Source: Peribolospora baueri (taxonomy: Eukaryota > Basidiomycota > Peribolosporomycetes > Peribolosporales > Peribolosporaceae). Taken from it: a DNA stretch of 64,000 nt. The DNA lies in NCBI GenBank assembly GCA_029717555.1, contig JAMDHS010000011.1, positions 186,001 through 250,000 of the forward strand, in the 5' to 3' direction. The position numbers and the translations under genes were made by a program. Every line of letters starts with the position of its first letter. Position 1 is the first letter of the stretch. The notes under the pieces were generated by a model, which made no database searches, had not been told where the DNA came from, and was given only the letters and a program-made list of their open reading frames with translations. Positions 1 to 11,303 of this stretch are shown here, piece after piece.

Positions 1-776
1 CACCGCGCCAAGGAAGAGACCATCTGAGAAGAACGTCCACGAGCGTCGTTGTCAGCCTTTCCGGCTTCGGCTCTCCGGTAGTATACCTCAAGAATAAAAA
101 AATTAAAATTAAAAAATAAAAAGCTCACAGTGCACGCCAAACCTAGTCCAGAACCCGGGATCAGCAATGCCGATAATCTCGATCCTGCGTTGGAAGGCGT
201 CCAGGTTCTCGCTAGTCACGTAGTGCACCAAGTTGGCGAATTTGGACATCGTCCGTTCACTATGGATCGGAGAAGAAATGAATCAAAAGAAGAGGGGAGT
301 CAGTCCTTTTCATAGTTTCTTGATCCTTTCTCCCAACTACAAATATATAAAACAGAAGAGAAGAGAGAAACGACGAATGCTAATGTGAAACCCGGAACCC
401 ACCGAATCTCGTCCTTAGACAAGTCATAAATATCGTCAACCCTGAACGCCGGGTCCCGAGCGATCTCAAGCATGAATTTCTCCTTGAGGAGGAGATCGCG
501 CTCGGAGCCGTGGAGGGCAATTGCCATCTGCGGTGGGATGGGAAATGACGAAGAAAGAAGAACCAGAACGGGGATCAGATCGTGTTTTACCTTTACCGCG
601 TGTAGAGCGACTCTATGACGAGCCCGACTAAGCCGCGCCGCGCGCCCTTCGATTCACACTGTATCCCCCTGTCCTCGTGTATGACCGCAACGTACCTTCC
701 TAGTATCGAAAGGAGGGTTGGCCCTCTCCTTCTCGATGGTCTCCATCGTGGTCCTGTGGCTCCACGTGGTGGTCAT
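1..776 (-). CDS. Acyl-CoA oxidase, N-terminal part (runs off left edge)
   Basis: Start of a peroxisomal acyl-CoA oxidase, the FAD enzyme that opens peroxisomal beta-oxidation by turning acyl-CoA into trans-2-enoyl-CoA with release of H2O2. Four exons join in frame: 696-776, 403-527, 129-259 and 1-23, separated by GT-AG introns of 168, 143 and 105 bases. The product begins MTTTWSHRTTMETIEKE, then ERANPPFDTRK, which matches the ERA..FD start of the family. A short RDPAF motif follows, and the fragment ends FGVHYGLFLGAV, which in this family lies just before the acyl-CoA dehydrogenase-like catalytic core. The catalytic glutamate and any C-terminal peroxisomal signal lie outside the window. The start is the first ATG of the joined frame. 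Identity rests on these motifs and their order; splicing is inferred. Confidence 0.82.
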
Positions 777-2228
777 TTTTGCAAGCGAGCCGAGGGAGCG
801 AAGGGTTGAGTCGGGTTGCGGTAGGGTGATGTACGATGCGGGGGATTGTTCAAGATGGGTTAGCTAAGTCCTCGCTTTCACTTGTCCTTGTGCTCGTCCT
901 CGTTCTTCCTTCCTTGGATGGGTCCGTCCTGTCTTTAGTTGGAACAACACGACTGGGTGTGGGGCCGGGTGATCGACGAGGTGTGCGTACGCGGGGGAGA
1001 GAGCGCTGAATCGAAGCGAGAGTGACGATGGGAGGAAGAGAACGCTCCACTATATGAATGTGAAAGGATGAGGCGACAACGGATGGAAGATGGTGGTTCG
1101 GGCAGGAAGAAGGACACTGCGTGGCGGTGGACCGGAGTAGGCGACAGACTGACCAACTTTCACGAGCGAGCGTCGGCTTGGACGACGGCCGGCGCTTGGG
1201 CGTGATCGGCGACATCGCCTGCCGGATTATTCCACCGCAATACCCGGCTTGGCCTGCCCAGTGCCCAGGACGTCTTCAACAACAGCACACGCCGGTCTCC
1301 ACCACCAACGCCAAACATTGCAGATGCCTCAGATCGAGTACATGCAGCACATGAGCGAGAATTCCACTGCCCAGGGTATCGGCGAGATGTCAGCCGAAAG
1401 CCGAGTTCTGCACATGACGTCTCCGCACGCACGTGACCGTTTCGGTATATGGTCCCGACATGGCCCGCGGCCGAGCCCGCTCCAGGTCACCCGTCCTTCC
1501 CTCACTGCCCCCGTCCAGTTACCGTCCAGTTACGGGGAGACAAGCATGATAGACGAGACGCTGAGCACACTCACAGCCCTCGCGGCCCGCGGCCGGTCAG
1601 CATCCTACATAATCACTGCCAAACAGCAGCAGGCTCGTTCCCCGCTTGTCTCTCTTGTCCGTGCAGCCGTGTGGCTCCTTCTCCAGGTGCCTTTTCTGAC
1701 CAGTTTCAACGGTCTACGGACCATCTCAACATTGTTCTTCAGGAACTAGTGTGGTCTCTTTCTGCACAATGGTGTCATACGGCGAGGTTGTCTAAATACG
1801 CCGCAGGAGACAGCAAACCCCGTCCGGAAGTCGTCAAGGCCGAAAGGGATCGTAGCGCATCGTCATCTCACATGACACTGAACACGAACATCAATGAGGG
1901 CTGCGTGGACATCGGCGATGTGACGTCGATGGATTTCAACTGGCCAATTGCTCTACGAATTTCATCCAGCGTCACTCCTCCCCTTCTCCACCACGCGGCA
2001 GCAAGAGGAAATGGCCTCCATCCCACCAGACCACACTCACACGTAGCGTAAACGCCGGAGCGCCCGGCGGAGATGACCCCATGTTATACGTAGACGAATG
2101 TAGATGGCCTTGTCGGCCGGCCTGTGCTGAGAACAAGCCATACCGTACATGTACCGCCGACCGCACGCACCGTCCGAAAGAAGGACGTAGACGAGAAGAA
2201 CGAACGGACGCTTCGAACTTTCGACTCG
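777..2228. other. Intergenic, upstream of the acyl-CoA oxidase gene
   Basis: About 1.45 kb between the acyl-CoA oxidase start and the 3' end of the RPAP1-like gene. Only short open frames of mixed composition occur. I see no conserved motif, no credible spliced gene, no tRNA-like B box and no repeat. It presumably holds the acyl-CoA oxidase promoter and the RPAP1 3' untranslated region. Confidence 0.5.
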
Positions 2229-5200
2229 TCACGAGCTTCGTTCGCCGAGCGTCACACGCAGGCGCGCGAATGTGTCTTCGGGAAGCACAGTGCCCAGCCG
2301 CGCCGTTCTGTCTTCGAGCAGCGCTTTAGAAGCGCCGGTCACCGCGTCCTGCAGCGACGTGACTCGCTCCCCCACTCGTCTGTAACGGACGAGATCGCGC
2401 ATGACCTCTGGGGGAATGGAAGAGGATGCAAAAAGAGCCCTGGCCATGTCCGCCCACTTGCGTTTTACAGCTTCGTCGGGCGAGGCGCCGGTATTCCTGC
2501 CCTCTCCGCCGACGTCGGCCGCCGTGTTCCATAGGTTCGACGCCAAGTGATGCGCGGCGATCCAGTACAGGAACGGTGTCCTGTCCCTCTGCACCTGGTC
2601 CTTCGCCAGAGCGCCGGCGTACGCTGCCAAGAGCGCCCGATCCGTCTCGACCGGCCAGAAGAATGCCGTCAGCCCGTCGCTGCTTTCTAGTGGCACATCT
2701 TCCGGTCGGGCGTGGATCGTCGACAGCAGGTGCGCATAATCGATCCAGAGCAGACGGCGATAGTCGGGAGCATAAGACATGGAAAGCGGCGGAAGGAGGA
2801 GCCTGGCGAAGGAAGGGTCAGAGAAGGAGACGGCGTCGTAGAGTCCCACAAAGTCCGTGTAGAACTGGTAGAAAGGCACCACGATATCGGCGCTCGCCGC
2901 TTCCTCCACTGTCGAGGGAATTCCCTCTGCAGTGGAAGGTGAGACGAGGTACAGCCCGTGAGCTGGAGACTCGAGAGTAAGCCGGTTCAACAGGTTGGTG
3001 AGAGAGTGAGCCACGTCCTCGTCCCTGAACACCTCGACCGAAGATCCGGATGCGGAAACGGACTGCTGTTGGCCGTGCTCGAGCATGAACACCTTCATAA
3101 TGTCGAAGATCAGACGAGACGACGAGGGCATGGCGCGCAGTCGTGTTCCACCCTGCTGTTCGAGAATGTCGAGGAAAAGAATCGCCAATCGGAGACAGGC
3201 AGAGACGACATCGAGCTCCGTCCAATCCCAGTCATCGGGCAGACACTGGAAGACCTCGGACGTAGCCGAGGACAGGAGTTCGTCCAATGGAGCGAACATC
3301 CAGTCCGTTCGCAAAGGAAGAATCTCCTGCCTGACGACCTTATCTTGCATCTTGGTCGCCACGGCAGTGGGGGTCACGAGCGTCGTCGTGACCGGCAGAT
3401 CGGCGGGTTGAGGATGGAGCGGGCCTTGCTTGATGCTTGGTAGTCCACGCTTGTCGGCGTCGAGCAGGTATCCGTAAAATGGCCGCAGAGCTTTGACTTT
3501 CGGACCCGCTTCCGAGGTGGCAGCATCCAGCGAGCGTTCCAGCAGCGTCTTGGCGGTTTCGACGTCAACTGGTCTGAGAACACTGAGCGCTCGCAGGGCG
3601 TGAGCGATCGTCGCCGGTGCGGCAATGTCACCTCTGACGGCAGACATGCTCACGACCGAGACAAAATCGGAGACGTTGTCGAGGAGCCGCACAAGTCCTC
3701 TCCGTCGACCCTCTGCCGCACTGGCGACATCCCACAGGTCCGCGTTCAGCAGAGCGTTCGCCGCGGCGATGGCCTTCGACACGACGTCGACGTTCGAAGC
3801 GGCAGACGCCATGCGCGTACAGGCAGCAAGGAATTGGACGTCGTCAACGATATCAAGCAGTCGTTGCGATGCACTTGTTCCCGCCTGTTTTGAAAGAGCC
3901 GTGACGGCGTCACAAGCCATGACGATGGCTTTTCGAGTCAAACCTTTTTCTGACAGGCCGTCGTTCCATGACTTTAAAACACCTTCGCGCTGCGCAGCGC
4001 CCGCCATTGGCTTTTTCGCGGCGCTGCCCTGCAACCAGACACTCAGATGCGTCAACGCGGAGGTTTGCAAAGACAGGAGTTGACGCCTGAGCATGACCGA
4101 GCTCCGGTCGGTGGAGGCGGCGGCGTCGGAGACGACGTCGGCCGAAAGCATGGTCGACATCGAGATGGCCGCGTGCACGGCGTGACTAACTTCCGACCAG
4201 GTGTCCAATTGCGACCACACGACGTCATGATCCGTATCGAGCATGTGGGGATCGAGGGCACCCGTGGTCCAAATTGTTAACAAATCCAGATAGGCGGAAG
4301 CCAGTCCGAGGTCAGGTCTGGAGACTTTTGGTGCCTCGGCCGTTGACTCGGTCTTCGGCTCTGAGGCGAAGCGGGACGTCGTCTCGACCACTCGCCGACC
4401 GATGGCCTCCCAGCACGTCCACGCCCTCCCGACGACGGAGGCGTACATGCCATACCTCGCCAAAGCGTCGTACATGCGCAAGGTCTCTTCGAGCAACTCC
4501 GTACCGAGACGGCGAAGCTCGACGTCTGTTCCCGCGCTCCAGGGCGGAACAACGACGAACCGGAGGAGCGTGTCAACCATGCCGGAAGCCACGAGTTTGG
4601 CGGCAATATCTCTCGAAGAGTCGGCGAGAAGCCTCAAAAGACGCAGCGCCGAGGTCCGAGCCGCCGCCGCTGCCGCCGGACTGAGCCCGGTTCGAGATCC
4701 AAGTGCCGAAGGTGCTTCGGGCGACGGCGGCCACGGTCGAGCGAGGAATGCAGTATGAACGGCGTCTAGTACGTCTTGCGCCTCGAAAACTTGCCGAGCC
4801 GCATCTCTCGAGTGCATGGCGATGCGGCACAAGATGGCGACGGCTTGGGCGGCAGTGACGTCGTTGAGCGCTGCAAATACCGCGAAACGTTTGCCGAAGG
4901 CGTGAATAAGATCCGTCCTGAGAAGTCCGTGGACGAGGTCCTTGCGGCAGGCGACCAAGTGCGAGTCGTCTTCTTTGAACGCCGGGGGAGATGACAACAG
5001 TTCCGCGCCTTCCACCACCACTTCCTCGTCATAACGCACCAGGGAGACGTAGAGCGTATCTATCGCTTGCGCTGCAACCGTCTCGTTCCTGTCTTCGAGG
5101 TTCCATCGAGCTATCAAAGCGACGTTGAGACGAACCTCCTTGTCTTCCACCTCCTTCCGGACAGCCACGCGTCGAGCATCGTCCTCTGCTAGCCCCGCAA

Positions 5201-6806
5201 GGACGTCCGCATCTCGCGGCACACCGGAGGCTTCGAACCGTCCGTACTTGTCCAGCACACGAGCGAGGATGCCGAGAGCCAACGCGCGCTGGGACGGTAC
5301 TGTGCTTCGGGAGAGATGCAAAAGCTCGTCGACGGTGTAGCCCGCTTCGTCCGGCCTCTCGCCGTGATGATGGAGGCCGCGATGGACGGGAATGGATGCG
5401 GATTCGGCCGATGAAAGGGCTGTGCCGGAGAAGTCGAAGCGAACGGCGGAGGCGGCGGATTGGTCGCTGGACGGAGCCGCGGAGGTCATCCATTCCATCT
5501 GGGCAGGATCATAAGTTGCGGAAGGGAAGAATCGTTGGCGGATATCTTCAGGCGTTCCTTCTTCGTACGGCCTCAAAGCGTCCGACGTCAAGGGAGCACT
5601 TTCAAGCGCTGACGTGGGCTGAGCTTCTTCCGAACTTGGGGGGATGACCTCCACATCGTCCGCAAACCGCGCTCGCCGCGCTTGAGGGCCGACGCCGCTC
5701 GACAGAGCTGAAGACGCGCCCCCATGCTCCACCTTTTCCTTCATCGGGGACGCTCCTGCCTGGCCCGTGCCCGTCTGTTGCGTGCTGCTTTCCTCAGTGA
5801 GGGGTGGCTGGTCGACGAGCGCACTCGACTTCCTGGCCGCTCTCTGCCGGAGCATTTCAACGATATCCGGGCTAAACATGCTCTCGATGTCTCGTTGCTC
5901 CGCCTCGATCTCCGCCTGCGACATGGCCGCCACTCGTGCATCGTTCTCCGTAGAGATCTGAGAAATCAGTGATCGACTGTCAGGTTCGACTTGCGGTATT
6001 TGGGGAGGCGCTACCGAGGGTATCGGGGTCGCGAGTGGGGGCGTGGACGCCGACGGTGCCTGTGACACGGTAGACGACGTAGATCCTCCGCTCGCCGTGA
6101 GTCTGGAGCGTTTGAATGCGCTCATTGCGGCCTGCGAACCCGGCGCCGCAGCGCTACCCTGGTCCGACTGTCGACGAGTCACGGCAGGAAAACCGCTAAC
6201 CGGCGCGACACGGCCCAAAGGCACGAGGGTCGACGGGTCGGGACGAGCTGGCTCTCGCATCAGAACCGCGTCCGGGTCAATCTGAGCGGCGGGGTGAGAA
6301 GTGCGGCGCTCGACCACCGAGCCAACGAAAGATGGCGTCCCTGCTTTTCTCAGCTGGGCGTCAAGGGCGACGGAACGGCCTGAGCTGTCGCCTTGTTCAT
6401 GAGCGCCATCGTCACTTAGCTCATCACCTCCAAGGTCAAGCTGAAAACGGTGACCCCCCTGACCGTCCCCCTCAGATGTCAGAAATGATCCAAGCCTTTC
6501 TGTCCGAGGGGCGACGCCTGCGGCTTGCCTCTGTTCCTGCCGCTGCTGGGCGAAACGAGACTTGGGGCGGGTCGAGGGTGCCTGTTCGGGCGGCTGTCTT
6601 GAAGCAGACGACCTTGGAGAGCAAGATGAACGGTTGTCAGCTTCGGAGGCACGTTTAACGATCGGTGGACCGCCCTGTGAAACCTGAGCCGCTGGGGGCC
6701 AATTGACGAACCCGCCCTGCTCATCCTCGTCAAACTCCTGAAGATCCACTAGCCTAGGGCGCAGCTGCTGAGACCTGGAAGACGAGGGGCCTCTTCCAGT
6801 CGCCAT
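2229..6806 (-). CDS. RPAP1/Rba50-like RNA polymerase II-associated protein
   Basis: Single-exon gene for a protein of about 1525 residues related to RPAP1 (yeast Rba50), a factor known to help assemble and import RNA polymerase II. Residues about 280-325 match the RPAP1 N-terminal domain (ENDARVAAMSQAEIEAEQRD, then a FSPDIVEMLRQRAARK-type helix). Residues about 455-525 match the RPAP1 C-terminal domain: FDFSG, then GLHHHGERPDEAGYTVDELL and LSRS. The first 280 residues are disordered and Ser/Pro/Gln rich. The remaining 1000 residues are helical and repeat-like, as in full-length RPAP1 rather than short Rba50. The frame is open upstream to 6854, but that codon is GTG, so the ATG at 6806 (MATGRGPSSS) is taken as the start. 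No intron is needed. Confidence 0.88.
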   Translation of the reverse strand: MATGRGPSSSRSQQLRPRLVDLQEFDEDEQGGFVNWPPAAQVSQGGPPIVKRASEADNRSSCSPRSSASRQPPEQAPSTRPKSRFAQQRQEQRQAAGVAPRTERLGSFLTSEGDGQGGHRFQLDLGGDELSDDGAHEQGDSSGRSVALDAQLRKAGTPSFVGSVVERRTSHPAAQIDPDAVLMREPARPDPSTLVPLGRVAPVSGFPAVTRRQSDQGSAAAPGSQAAMSAFKRSRLTASGGSTSSTVSQAPSASTPPLATPIPSVAPPQIPQVEPDSRSLISQISTENDARVAAMSQAEIEAEQRDIESMFSPDIVEMLRQRAARKSSALVDQPPLTEESSTQQTGTGQAGASPMKEKVEHGGASSALSSGVGPQARRARFADDVEVIPPSSEEAQPTSALESAPLTSDALRPYEEGTPEDIRQRFFPSATYDPAQMEWMTSAAPSSDQSAASAVRFDFSGTALSSAESASIPVHRGLHHHGERPDEAGYTVDELLHLSRSTVPSQRALALGILARVLDKYGRFEASGVPRDADVLAGLAEDDARRVAVRKEVEDKEVRLNVALIARWNLEDRNETVAAQAIDTLYVSLVRYDEEVVVEGAELLSSPPAFKEDDSHLVACRKDLVHGLLRTDLIHAFGKRFAVFAALNDVTAAQAVAILCRIAMHSRDAARQVFEAQDVLDAVHTAFLARPWPPSPEAPSALGSRTGLSPAAAAAARTSALRLLRLLADSSRDIAAKLVASGMVDTLLRFVVVPPWSAGTDVELRRLGTELLEETLRMYDALARYGMYASVVGRAWTCWEAIGRRVVETTSRFASEPKTESTAEAPKVSRPDLGLASAYLDLLTIWTTGALDPHMLDTDHDVVWSQLDTWSEVSHAVHAAISMSTMLSADVVSDAAASTDRSSVMLRRQLLSLQTSALTHLSVWLQGSAAKKPMAGAAQREGVLKSWNDGLSEKGLTRKAIVMACDAVTALSKQAGTSASQRLLDIVDDVQFLAACTRMASAASNVDVVSKAIAAANALLNADLWDVASAAEGRRRGLVRLLDNVSDFVSVVSMSAVRGDIAAPATIAHALRALSVLRPVDVETAKTLLERSLDAATSEAGPKVKALRPFYGYLLDADKRGLPSIKQGPLHPQPADLPVTTTLVTPTAVATKMQDKVVRQEILPLRTDWMFAPLDELLSSATSEVFQCLPDDWDWTELDVVSACLRLAILFLDILEQQGGTRLRAMPSSSRLIFDIMKVFMLEHGQQQSVSASGSSVEVFRDEDVAHSLTNLLNRLTLESPAHGLYLVSPSTAEGIPSTVEEAASADIVVPFYQFYTDFVGLYDAVSFSDPSFARLLLPPLSMSYAPDYRRLLWIDYAHLLSTIHARPEDVPLESSDGLTAFFWPVETDRALLAAYAGALAKDQVQRDRTPFLYWIAAHHLASNLWNTAADVGGEGRNTGASPDEAVKRKWADMARALFASSSIPPEVMRDLVRYRRVGERVTSLQDAVTGASKALLEDRTARLGTVLPEDTFARLRVTLGERSS

Positions 6807-8617
6807 GATCGCAGACGAAGGTGAAGAAACTGGCGAGGTGGTCCCGCCGATCACTCGTCGTCATTTTACGAAGAGGGTAGGTAGGGTTATCGGAGAGGTG
6901 ATCGGGTCTACTCTTCCCTCTGCTCCTACGTTCCTACCCTGCTCCTATCATCTTTTATCTTTTACAATCCAACGCTTCGGGAGCCCATCCCACGTTTCTC
7001 CAACGCTTCGCGCGCTCATCCCGTCACCCGACCCGCGCTGATGACCTATACCGACCCCTCCTTCGGTATCAGGCGACCCCCTTCGCGCGCTTCCACAACT
7101 CTTTTTCCTCCCTCTATGAATTGAACCTCCCTCCCCCGTAAGGTCCGCTTTTCCATTTCGGCATGACGAGGCGGCCATGGACACTGCGCGGGCGGAAATG
7201 TTGGAAAGCGGCCTGCGCTGGCGTCGGTCCGACGACCGAGTTCGACCTCAACAAGGCACACGGCCGGTGCAAGTGAAAAGCGAGGAAAACCCTTTGGCCA
7301 GCCTGGTCAAAGGAGCCATGTATCGGCTCTCGGGCGCTGCGCTGCCAGTCGATCGAGCGCTGTCAGGTTCGGGTCCAGCGCGACGATGCTCAGGGCCAGC
7401 CCATCTGGGCGTCCGCGCCGTTAGCCCCGTCCTCATCACTGTATCGTCACTGTATTTGTACCCTATGAGTTTGCTACTCCTCTTTTTTATTATTATTTTT
7501 TATTTGGACGTCGTCCCCCTGCGTCGCCCCGAATGAAGAGGTTGATCGAAGAGGCGACGGGCAGGATATGAGACGGGGGCATGGGAAGGGGCGGGAGATA
7601 GTAGCAAGGACTGCGTGCGGAGAGGAGGGAAGAGCGAGCCAGAGGAGCGTGAGCTAGCTGCCTGAGAGCGCCTGTTGTCTGTCTGCCGTCCGGCCTGGCT
7701 GGACGGTCGCTTACGGAGGGCGCAGGTGTCGTGAGTGTGCGCCCGCCCGCCCTGCCATTGTGAGGGGCGGCGGATACAAGGCGCGAGGTGACCACGACGG
7801 CTGATCATCAGACTCGGATCGACAGAGCAGCCCTCGGCATGCGTTCGCTCTGCGCCGCATTGCAGGCACCGAGCTAGCCCGCCCTTGAATCACGCAGGGA
7901 CTTGCAGGCTAAGCGAGAGCACGCCGGACGCCAGGGCAAAGGCGATGATCGCACATTGCGGAATTTTGATGGCGGCGTCGGCGGCCCTGCCCTGCCCTGG
8001 CTTAGCGCTTCCTGTGTCAAGCAAGGCGGCGCAAGCGGACTACGCCTGCTTATGTAATCCGAGTAGGGCACAGCCGCGGCTGGGAGGGCGCTGCGCTAGT
8101 CGGTGGCGCCTCATGCAGCATGCAGTATAGCCCCAGCTCTGAGCGGGAGGCGAAGCACGGTGACCGAAGGCGATGGCGGCCAAGGCGGTGTCAAGCTGAG
8201 ACTGAGACGGGGACGGAGACGGAGACCAAGACCAAGACGACTACTGACCCGCACTTCCGCCCATCCGTCAAAAGAAAGAAAGAAAGAAAAAAGAAAAGAA
8301 AAGAAAAAAAAAGCAGTGGTGCCGGCACAGGATATCACAGCACCACCGCCAGCCAATCGCACCCGCCTCCGAAGACTACACCGCCGCGTCCTAGATAGCC
8401 CACCCCTGCCAAAGATGAAAATACATATGCAGCCTCCCCGTCCACCCGGCCTTCTCCCCCCTCTTCCCTCCCTCACTGCCTTCTCTCGCTCTGCTACAAA
8501 CAAGTCAATCCAAACCTCGTCTGTCCGACTCTCCCTACGTTCCGCTCATACATACACCCCATCACTCGCGCGCTTTCCTCGCTCCCTCTTAATATCTCTT
8601 TCGCCGCACGCTCGACA
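6807..8617. other. Divergent intergenic region
   Basis: About 1.8 kb between the divergently transcribed RPAP1-like gene and the secreted-protein gene. It contains a purine-rich A/G tract at about 8270-8315 and a pyrimidine-rich stretch with TTAATATC about 30 bases before the downstream ATG. Short open frames, such as one of 119 codons at 7177-7536, show no family features. It probably holds both promoters. Confidence 0.45.
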
Positions 8618-9452
8618 ATGAAGTCCTTCACCGCTTCCGCCGTCCTCCTCGTCGCCGCCGCCGCCTCCGTCTCCGCGGCCATCGCGCCCGCCCCGCGGGT
8701 CACCATGGCCCCTCGCCAGGACAGTGAGTGATGGGGCGGGTCGGGAAAAAGAGGAGAGGGACAGTCTGACCGAGGTCCTTACTGACAACGCGCGCCGCCT
8801 TGCTCCTTCGCCCCGCTCTCACAGTGGGCAGCGCCCTCGACTCTCTCACTGCTCTCGGCCCCAGCGTCGCCGGCGATCGTGAGTGGCTACGTCTGGCCGT
8901 CCGTCCACCCGGCCTACACTGACGCTCCCCTCCGCCCGTTCCTCCCTTCCCCCGCGCCGCGCCCAGTCACGTCGCTCGCCAACTTGCCCCAATTCACCGG
9001 CGTCGACTACTCCTCGCTTCTCAACTCGATCGAATCTGCCGGCGGCACCGCGGGAGCCAGCCTTGCGAGCGTCGGCAAGAGCTTGATAAGCCATGCGAGC
9101 ATGCTCGCTACCGAGCAGGGCAGTGCCGCTCTGACGTGAGTGGGGGGACACGGCCGGATCGGCCTTCACTATCGCCCGTTCGCTGACCCGACGGACGTGG
9201 CCGTCCTTCCCTCTCCTCCCTCCGACCCTTTCATCCAGTGACGCCGCTGCAATCAAGACCCAAGCCATGTCGTTCATGTCTGCCGCATCCTCCGTCGCCG
9301 CCACCGCCACCAACAAGCCTTCCAGCTCTAGCACCGGAGGCTCCTCCGGCTCGAACGGCGCGGCGTCTGTCCGCATCTTCCCGTCCGCCGGCGCCGGCGC
9401 TGGCGTGGCCTTTGCGCTTCTTGGCGTCGCTGCTGGTGCTGTGCTGCTCTGA
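8618..9452 (+). CDS. Small secreted, GPI-anchor-type protein
   Basis: Four exons (8618-8723, 8825-8878, 8967-9135, 9239-9452) with GT-AG introns of 101, 88 and 103 bases give a 180-residue protein. It starts with a classical signal peptide (MKSFTASAVLLVAAAASVSA). The middle is a short domain rich in small residues with no cysteines, containing LANLPQFTGVDYSSLL. A Ser/Gly linker follows, and the protein ends in a hydrophobic tail (GAGVAFALLGVAAGAVLL) with no charged residue after it. This is the usual layout of fungal GPI-anchored cell-surface proteins; the anchor would join one of the Ser/Gly/Asn residues about 25-30 before the end. I do not recognise the domain and assign no function. All splice phases agree, which supports the model. 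It sits alone beside a transposon-remnant island. Confidence 0.75.
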
Positions 9453-10146
9453 GGAGCGGAGCGGAGCGAGGTCAAGTGAGGGGGAGAGGACGGATGGATA
9501 GACGGGAGAGGGATGGATGGAGGATGGGGTTCGGTGGATGGACCGTGGCGAGCGTCTCCTTCGTGGTGATCATACAAGCACCTATGATGGAATCCAAAGA
9601 CAGCCCTCGCACCTCGCATTTGTTGGTTGGTTACAAACCGCCACACAGAAGAGGTCATCATGGGACAACAACAAGGCCGGGCGCGTCGGGAGCGCCGGTT
9701 CTGGTCCGACTAGGAACGGAACGTGCGGTCGCGCTAGCGATCAACGCCCATCGTTGGACCTGATCGCCGCCGGAGGCGTACGAAGACGTTCGATCTTTCC
9801 ACCAGTCTACGTTGCCTCCCATCTGTTCTGTTCTGCTAGGCAAGGTACCGCCCCTCTAGAGCCACGTACATATGCACGATGCATGTGCCCGTGGCGAAAC
9901 CGTGCGAAACCGTGGCACGATGCGTTAGATAACGAGCCTGTTTTGGGAACGCTCCTCGTCGCTGGAGAAGAGGCTGCTGAGCGAGCCGTCTTCGCGTCCA
10001 TACATAGGTGGCTCGGGGGAGGGACAGACAGACAGAGATGACATGAAATGGGCGTAAAATCGCGTGCGACTTTGAGACTGCCATTGCGAAGGCGAGATAG
10101 ATGACCGTGAATCACCGGTTGATGATTGATTGGTTGATTAATCAGT
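9453..10146. other. Intergenic, 3' of the secreted-protein gene
   Basis: About 0.7 kb with only short open frames in several phases and no recognisable domain. It leads into the decayed LINE. Nothing else is visible. Confidence 0.4.
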
Positions 10147-10640
10147 TTAAAGTCTATACGTACAGGCCGTTATCGACCTACGGGGCACCGGTAGACGGTT
10201 GCTAGGCGTATCGGATGGGAACGCAGGTGTTGTGTCCCGCTGGGGGGGGGGGCAAGTCTTGACTGGGCGTAGGAGGAGGCCGCATCGGTGACGGCGCACC
10301 GGAGCTTGGGGGCGAGCCTGTGGAACCTCCTGGGTGAAGTCGATCGGCCCAGATTTCTCCGTGTCGCTGTGGGGCTCGTGAAGCGCGGCGTAGTTGGCCG
10401 TGTATCGCTTGCTGTTCTCGAACCGACGGGCGTCCAGTATCTCATCCCAACCTGAGCACTCCGCGTCCGCGCCCAATATCGCCAGAGACTTTTGCGGTGG
10501 GAGACCGCTTGGAGTGGCGAGAGTGATGCCAACGGCTACATCAGTTGGGTCACCCGGGTCGTCAAGATTTGAAGTTCAAGTCAAACCGCCCGTCGGTTCG
10601 AGGACCGCAAGCGATACGCGGCGACGGCAAGCCGGTTCGG

Positions 10641-10796
10641 CGGTTCGTCAATGCTATCGGTGCTGCGCCCTTGACCACACGGCCGTCCACTGTACAGCCA
10701 CCCCTCGCTGCGCTCGCGGAGAAAGGCTCGGGGGGTAGCTGTGCAGCGGACGGCCGTGTGGTCAAGGGCGCAGCACCGATAGCATCGACGAACCGA
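10641..10796. repeat. Fold-back inverted repeat over the LINE zinc knuckle
   Basis: Arms 10641-10697 and 10740-10796 are reverse complements with about three mismatches, around a loop of about 42 bases. Because of this, both strands encode a knuckle with CYRCCALDHTAV (continuing HC on the plus strand, RC on the minus). Weaker complementarity continues outward. Confidence 0.85.
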
Positions 10797-11303
10797 CAGC
10801 CTCGCCTTCTCCACCAGCTTGAGCTCGCATGCGACCGCGAGGCCGCGTTGGATCGCGCGGTTTGCAGTCTCCTTGTTGCCGAAGAGCACGATCAGGCTAG
10901 ACCTTGGGCGAGGATTAGGGTCGGTAGCGGGCGTCGGCACTGCCCATCGCGCCCTGATGATGTCTGCCCTCAAGAGGCCGTTGTCGGAGGCTAAGTCGCC
11001 CAGGCGCTCCTCGCTGCTGGGGACGAACGTCGTAGGCACTCCGTGGATGATGACGGGGTAGAGGCGAGATTTTAACCTCAGCCCATCGCTCAACGAGGGG
11101 ATCCAGGTCTGGTCGGTCGTCAGCTTGGCGGCGTCTTCCTCTTTGAGAAGGTGGATGACGATCTCCTTGGAGCGAGGTCGAACCCAGACCGCAGGGACTG
11201 GGATGTTTCGGCCGGCCCTAGAGGATTTTATCGCCGCTGAACTCTGTGCCTGAGTACCGCCGCGGCGAGGTCAGCTAGAACGGGTTTGTCGGGGTGGCGC
11301 TGC

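Noticed and set aside
6807-6854. Longer start for the RPAP1-like protein
   Set aside because: The codon at 6854 is GTG, not ATG; the first ATG is at 6806.
7177-7536. Plus-strand frame of 119 codons with a hydrophobic end
   Set aside because: No homologous features, no splice logic, composition typical of intergenic sequence; hydrophobic tail comes from a T-rich run.
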